Assembly (NCBI GenBank): GCA_965207945.1 | Contig: OZ242303.1 | Coordinates: forward strand, 1,798,001-1,862,000 | Origin: JAAOII01 sp965207945 | GTDB lineage: Bacteria > Pseudomonadota > Gammaproteobacteria > CBDBNL01 > JAAOII01 | Reading direction: 5' to 3' | DNA: 64,000 bases | In this document: positions 60,014-64,000 of the stretch, in pieces | How the letters are laid out: each line of letters starts with the position of its first letter | Numbering within the stretch: position 1 is the stretch's first letter | Made by a program: the position numbers and the translations under genes | The notes under the pieces: generated by a model | The model's database searches: none | What the model was told of the DNA's origin: nothing | The model's input: the letters and a program-made list of their open reading frames with translations, nothing else

Positions 60014-60580
60014 ATGAATACAGCAATTTTAGATAAATTATGGGTTGAACGCCCTTATCAGTTGGCGCGCGCTAGTGCGGTTGTTCTATTAGGAGTGGGC
60101 TTATTAACCCTTTCCGCAAAAATATCCGTGCCCTTTTATCCAGTTCCTATGACATTGCAGACCTTGGCTATCTTAGTCATCTGTGCTGTTTCTGGCTTGC
60201 GTTTAGGCGTTGCGACTATCGGTGCATATTTGGCGGTGGGAGCTTCAGGGCTGCCTGTTTTTGCCGGCACACCTCAGTTAGGCATAGGAATTGCCTATAT
60301 GGTTGGACCCACTGGCGGCTATTTGGTTGGCTTTATAGCGGCGGCACTGTTGCTTGGCTATGGAGTTAAGTATGGGTTAGATAGAAAGAATTTTGCTTGC
60401 CTCATTATGATGAGCGCGGCAATCGCTCTTATATACTTATGCGGCTATATTTGGTTGGGTGCCTTAATTGGTTATAAGACGGCTTTCACTGCTGGCGTTG
60501 CACCTTTTATCATAGGAGATATGCTAAAAGTTGTGTTGGCTACATTAAGCTTGAGGATCTTGCGCCACGCGACTAAATAA
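60014..60580 (+). CDS. bioY: Biotin transporter S component BioY
   Basis: Substrate-binding membrane subunit of an ECF-type biotin importer; some BioY proteins work alone. The 188-aa protein has about six spans and the family motifs ISVPFYPVPMTLQTLAIL, GAYLAVGASGLPVFAG and GPTGGYLVGFIAAALL. No ECF ATPases (BioM, EcfA) lie in the window. Its presence suggests biotin uptake from outside. Confidence 0.93.
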   Translation: MNTAILDKLWVERPYQLARASAVVLLGVGLLTLSAKISVPFYPVPMTLQTLAILVICAVSGLRLGVATIGAYLAVGASGLPVFAGTPQLGIGIAYMVGPTGGYLVGFIAAALLLGYGVKYGLDRKNFACLIMMSAAIALIYLCGYIWLGALIGYKTAFTAGVAPFIIGDMLKVVLATLSLRILRHATK

Positions 60581-60663
60581 AGGGGAGGTGATTAAACGGA
60601 GATGATGATGCGCTGCCTCTGCGATGCAATAAACGCAACAAACAAAGAGACAGCAGTCGTTAT

Positions 60664-63351
60664 TTAGTGGGCTACTTTCCAGTTGGCGCCGTAACCAAAA
60701 TCCACTTTCAATTGCACCTTTAGTTTTGTATCTAAAGGCGCTACGGATTCCATTACATCACAGACAATCTTTTTGTATTTGTCAAGGGCGTCTTCTTTTA
60801 TTTCGAAAAGAAGTTCATCGTGAACCTGCAAAATCATAGTTGCCTCACCATCACTCTCTTTTAATTGCGGTTGTAATTTTATCATTGCCAATTTTATTAA
60901 ATCAGCGGCGCTTCCTTGAACTGGGGCATTGATGGCAGCGCGGACAGCCCCTTGCTTTGCCGCAAAATTACTGCTATTAATCTGCGGCAAATATACTCGT
61001 CTGCCACTCAGTGTTTCCGCCCAGCCAAGTTTTGCCGCGCTGGCGCGAGTGTCTTCCATATATTGCTTCACACCAGGGTAACGTTCAAAGTACAGATCAA
61101 TAAAATCCTGTGCTTCTTTATTGCCTATCAACAACTGTTTGGCAAGACCGAAGGCAGACATGCCATAGATTAAACCAAAGTTAATCATTTTAGAGCGCCT
61201 TCTTTGCTCCTGGTCAACATCCTCCAGTTTTACGCCAAATACTTCAGCGGCAGTGGCGCTATGAATATCCTGTCCTTTCTCAAATGCTTTAAGTAATGCT
61301 TTATCGCCGGACAAATGCGCCATTATGCGCAGTTCTATTTGTGAATAATCGGCTGATGCTATCACCATTCCAGGAGGAGCAATAAATGCGCCGCGAATAT
61401 TGCGTCCTTCTGCAGTGCGGATGGGAATATTTTGCAGATTGGGATTCACCGAGGAAAGTCGTCCAGTACTTGCCACCGCCTGATGAAAGGAAGTATGCAC
61501 TCTATTAGTTCCTTCTTTTGCCAATAGCGGCAGGGTATCTGTATAGGTATTCTTCAGCTTGCTTAAGGTGCGATAATCTAAAATTAAGCGAGGAAACTCA
61601 TGCTCTTTAGCAAGGTCTGCTAGCACATTCTCGGCAGTGGATAGCTGTCCGCCTGCGGTCTTTTTATCGGCGGTGAAACCCATCTCTTCAAATAAAATCG
61701 TTTTCAACTGTGCTGGCGAGTTAATATTAAAAATCTTGCCTGCCTGCTTGAACACCTTTTTTTCAATCTCTGCCATGCCCTTCGCCAGTTTTTGGCTTTG
61801 CTGCCGCAACTGCTCAATATCCAGTAGCGCTCCATGCCTTTCCATTTCCAGTAATATTTTCACCAAAGGACGTTCTATTTTTTCATACACCGCCTGCACT
61901 TGCTTCTCCTCTTTAAGCTTTTGGTTAAAAATATTGTGCAAGCAGAAGCAGGCATTAGCATCATCGGCGGCATAATCGCCAGCCGCATCAATTTCTATGA
62001 GGTCAAAAGTGAGTTGTTTTTTACCTTTGCCCGCCAAATCGGTAAAATCTTTTTTACTATACTTCAGATAGTTTTCTGCCAGAGAGGTAAGGTTGTGGCG
62101 TCCTGAGGAATTGTGAACATAAGACATCAACATAGTATCATCGTAGTAAGCGGGAAACTCTTGTCCGTGGTTGGCAAGAATATGACAATCAAATTTAATG
62201 TTATGGGCAACAATGGTTTTACTTTTATCTGCAAACAAGGGCTTGATGTCGCGCAAAATATCCGCAGTTTTTAATTGGAGGGGGGCTCCCATGTAACTAT
62301 GCTCGCACGGCACATAAAACCCTTCATTTTTTTTAAGCGCAAAGGCAAACCCAACTATCTTAGAGGAGATATGGTCAAGTCCGTCTGTCTCCAAATCAAA
62401 AGCAAAAGATGAGCTTTTGTTTAATCTGCTCAGCAGCTTATCCCATTCCTGCTGTTGCAGAATTATTTTGTATTCTCGCTTAGTGGTATCCTCTATTTGT
62501 AGCTCATTCAAAAACTTATGCAGCCCAAGCTCAATATACATCTTTTGTAGTTTGCCAATATCAGGCGCAGTTTGCTGCAGCGTAGCTAACGGTGTTTTAA
62601 GTTTGGCATCATGGATTAGAGTGTTCATCTTTAATGTCAGCGCCAGATGGGGGATGGCGGCGCGTAGATTCTCTCCCACTTTGCCTGGAATATCCGCTGC
62701 ATTATCAATAATCTTCTGTAATGAACCAAACTTACTAATCCATTCAACTGCGGTCTTGGGTCCAACCTTATCAACGCCGGGTATATTATCTACCTTGTCT
62801 CCAATTAAACTAAGATAGTCCGGGATTTGGAGCGGCACCACGCCATATTTTTCTACAACTGCTTTGCTATCCCATAGCTCGCCTTTTGCATCATCTGCGA
62901 TAATCCGCACCTTATCGTCAACTAACTGAGCCAGGTCTTTATCGCGTGTAACTACATATATGTCAGAGTATTTGCTTTTTGCCTCACGCACTAAAGAAGC
63001 GATGGCATCATCGGCTTCCCAGTTATCTTCTTTAACTAAGGGGATGCCGCGCGCCTTAACTATATCCAATAGTGGTGGTATTTGCTCTGATAATTCTGGT
63101 GGAGTGGGGGGGCGGTTGGCTTTATAATTGGCATCCCAGTCGACGCGGACGCCTTTGCCTTTGCAATCAAACACAGTTACCAATAAACCATCGGGGTATT
63201 GCTTGCGCAATCTTTCCAGCATATTCAAAACACCCATTATGACATGGGTAGGTTTGCCGTCTGGTGAGGTTAGTCCCGTATGCACCATGGCGTGATGGGC
63301 GCGAAAGATGTACCCAGATGCATCCACCAAAATTAAAGAAGATTTGCTCAT
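60664..63351 (-). CDS. polA: DNA polymerase I
   Basis: Replaces RNA primers and fills repair gaps. The 895-aa protein has all three parts: a 5'-nuclease (LILVDASGYIFRAHHA, TVFDCKGKGVR), a 3'-5' exonuclease with intact FAFDLETDGLD and VAHNIKFDCHILA, and polymerase motifs ADYSQIELRIMAHLSGD, RRSKMINFGLIYGMSAFGLA and LQVHDELLFEI. The proofreading residues appear present. thrB lies just upstream on the same strand. Confidence 0.97.
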   Translation of the reverse strand: MSKSSLILVDASGYIFRAHHAMVHTGLTSPDGKPTHVIMGVLNMLERLRKQYPDGLLVTVFDCKGKGVRVDWDANYKANRPPTPPELSEQIPPLLDIVKARGIPLVKEDNWEADDAIASLVREAKSKYSDIYVVTRDKDLAQLVDDKVRIIADDAKGELWDSKAVVEKYGVVPLQIPDYLSLIGDKVDNIPGVDKVGPKTAVEWISKFGSLQKIIDNAADIPGKVGENLRAAIPHLALTLKMNTLIHDAKLKTPLATLQQTAPDIGKLQKMYIELGLHKFLNELQIEDTTKREYKIILQQQEWDKLLSRLNKSSSFAFDLETDGLDHISSKIVGFAFALKKNEGFYVPCEHSYMGAPLQLKTADILRDIKPLFADKSKTIVAHNIKFDCHILANHGQEFPAYYDDTMLMSYVHNSSGRHNLTSLAENYLKYSKKDFTDLAGKGKKQLTFDLIEIDAAGDYAADDANACFCLHNIFNQKLKEEKQVQAVYEKIERPLVKILLEMERHGALLDIEQLRQQSQKLAKGMAEIEKKVFKQAGKIFNINSPAQLKTILFEEMGFTADKKTAGGQLSTAENVLADLAKEHEFPRLILDYRTLSKLKNTYTDTLPLLAKEGTNRVHTSFHQAVASTGRLSSVNPNLQNIPIRTAEGRNIRGAFIAPPGMVIASADYSQIELRIMAHLSGDKALLKAFEKGQDIHSATAAEVFGVKLEDVDQEQRRRSKMINFGLIYGMSAFGLAKQLLIGNKEAQDFIDLYFERYPGVKQYMEDTRASAAKLGWAETLSGRRVYLPQINSSNFAAKQGAVRAAINAPVQGSAADLIKLAMIKLQPQLKESDGEATMILQVHDELLFEIKEDALDKYKKIVCDVMESVAPLDTKLKVQLKVDFGYGANWKVAH

Positions 63352-63369
63352 TGGTCGTTCATTTGTTTC

Positions 63370-63999
63370 TCATTTATTTAGTACTTCGCAGCTAATTGTC
63401 ATTCCTTGGTTGTCCACTTCTATTAGAGATTCTCTGTAATCTATTTTAACACCATTGAAATGCTTATTTGCCGTTGCTTTTAATTCCTCTGATAGCTCCT
63501 CCACCAGCACCAATATGGTAGGACCGCTACCGCTTAGTGAGACGCTTAGCGCCCCCGTATTTAGCAATAGCTGTTTAAGGTCTTGGTAATTATAAATATT
63601 ATCGCGTTGCGCCTCATGCATTTTATCCATCACTGCGTTTTTAAGTAAATCATATTTTTGCGTGGCGAAGGCAACAGCAGTCAGCGCACCATGGGAGATA
63701 TTAAACACTGCTTCTTGCCGCGGCACGTCTGGCGGCAAACTAAGGCGCGATTCGTTGGTGGACACTTCGGCTTGCGGCATAATAACCCAGCACTTTATCT
63801 TTGAAGATACTGGGAATTTATAAGAGCGCACTTCTTTTGCTACGGTGCTTATTACAAAGCCACCATAAATGCTGGGAGCAGCATTATCGGGATGTTTTTC
63901 TAATTCACTTGCTAACTGCAGAATCTGATGCCGCAAATCATTATCTATATATGAGAGATGCTTGTTAGATACTTCTTGGATACCCCCTGTTCCCCCGGC
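63370..63999 (-). CDS. thrB: Homoserine kinase (GHMP family), 5'-truncated by the window edge
   Basis: Phosphorylates homoserine for threonine synthesis. The frame is open to the window end, so the TTG at 63936 is not the start. HPDNAAPSIYGGFVIS matches the ThrB conserved block, followed by STNESRLSLPPDVPRQEAVFN and the GHMP C-terminal motif SVSLSGSGPTILVLV. The N-terminal ATP-binding motif lies beyond the window. It precedes polA by 18 bp on the same strand. Confidence 0.85.
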   Translation of the reverse strand, partial: AGGTGGIQEVSNKHLSYIDNDLRHQILQLASELEKHPDNAAPSIYGGFVISTVAKEVRSYKFPVSSKIKCWVIMPQAEVSTNESRLSLPPDVPRQEAVFNISHGALTAVAFATQKYDLLKNAVMDKMHEAQRDNIYNYQDLKQLLLNTGALSVSLSGSGPTILVLVEELSEELKATANKHFNGVKIDYRESLIEVDNQGMTISCEVLNK

Positions 64000-64000
64000 G

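Noticed and set aside
1..64000. tRNA or rRNA genes
   Set aside because: No gap had recognisable tRNA arms or rRNA sequence; gaps are short and AT-rich. A covariance search would settle it.

Overview
The window looks like a chromosomal segment around the replication origin of an AT-rich proteobacterium, most likely gammaproteobacterial or a close relative. Supporting features are a GyrB with the long C-terminal-half insertion, exonuclease I (SbcB), the order hisS-yfgM-bamB-der, the LptM-lysA-dapF-DUF484 block, a DegS-like protease, LolC/LolD, and a TIGR03623-like Fe-S nuclease. I cannot assign a genus. No tRNA, rRNA, CRISPR array or transposase was recognised.

Layout. 1-11.3 kb: 3' part of mnmA, then pyk, gap, a GT2 glycosyltransferase, two paralogous sugar transferases (one frameshifted), lolD, lolC and an AddB-like nuclease. 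11.4-16.8 kb: six tandem family-25 glycosyltransferases (LPS-type). 16.9-27.8 kb: a Gly-rich membrane protein, znuB, dapE, glmS, ridA, dapD, DUF484, dapF, lysA, lptM, hemB. 28-34.5 kb: six tandem copies, one with an internal stop, of an unrecognised 330-380 aa family called here family X, perhaps GT-A-like glycosyltransferases. 34.7-44.2 kb: nhaA, corC, the putative origin, dnaA, dnaN, recF, gyrB. 44.2-57.4 kb: sbcB, a polytopic membrane protein, der, bamB, yfgM, hisS, a DegS-like protease, and a YbbA/YbbP-type ABC transporter. 57.4-59.8 kb: a type II restriction-modification pair plus a divergent unknown gene. 60-64 kb: bioY, polA and partial thrB.

The most unusual region is the family X array beside the origin. 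It forms three groups. Each group is headed by a near-copy of the hemB upstream region, including the first 13 codons of hemB converted into a stop-terminated mini-ORF just before the first X gene. Each upstream region, including that of hemB itself, carries a near-palindrome resembling a ParB parS site, and a perfect 14-bp version lies inside nhaA. One X protein ends in the same basic tail as the GT25 proteins, with strong DNA-level similarity although the arrays are on opposite strands about 15 kb apart. The GT25 genes are separated by 0-3 copies of an 11-bp repeat that contains start and stop codons. Together these point to two diversifying, recombining arrays, probably making variable surface glycans near the origin. 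That function is inference.

Two genome-style traits recur. A perfect TATAAT lies 6-9 nt upstream of several start codons, suggesting leaderless mRNAs. Short in-frame tandem repeats have also expanded inside otherwise conserved housekeeping genes.
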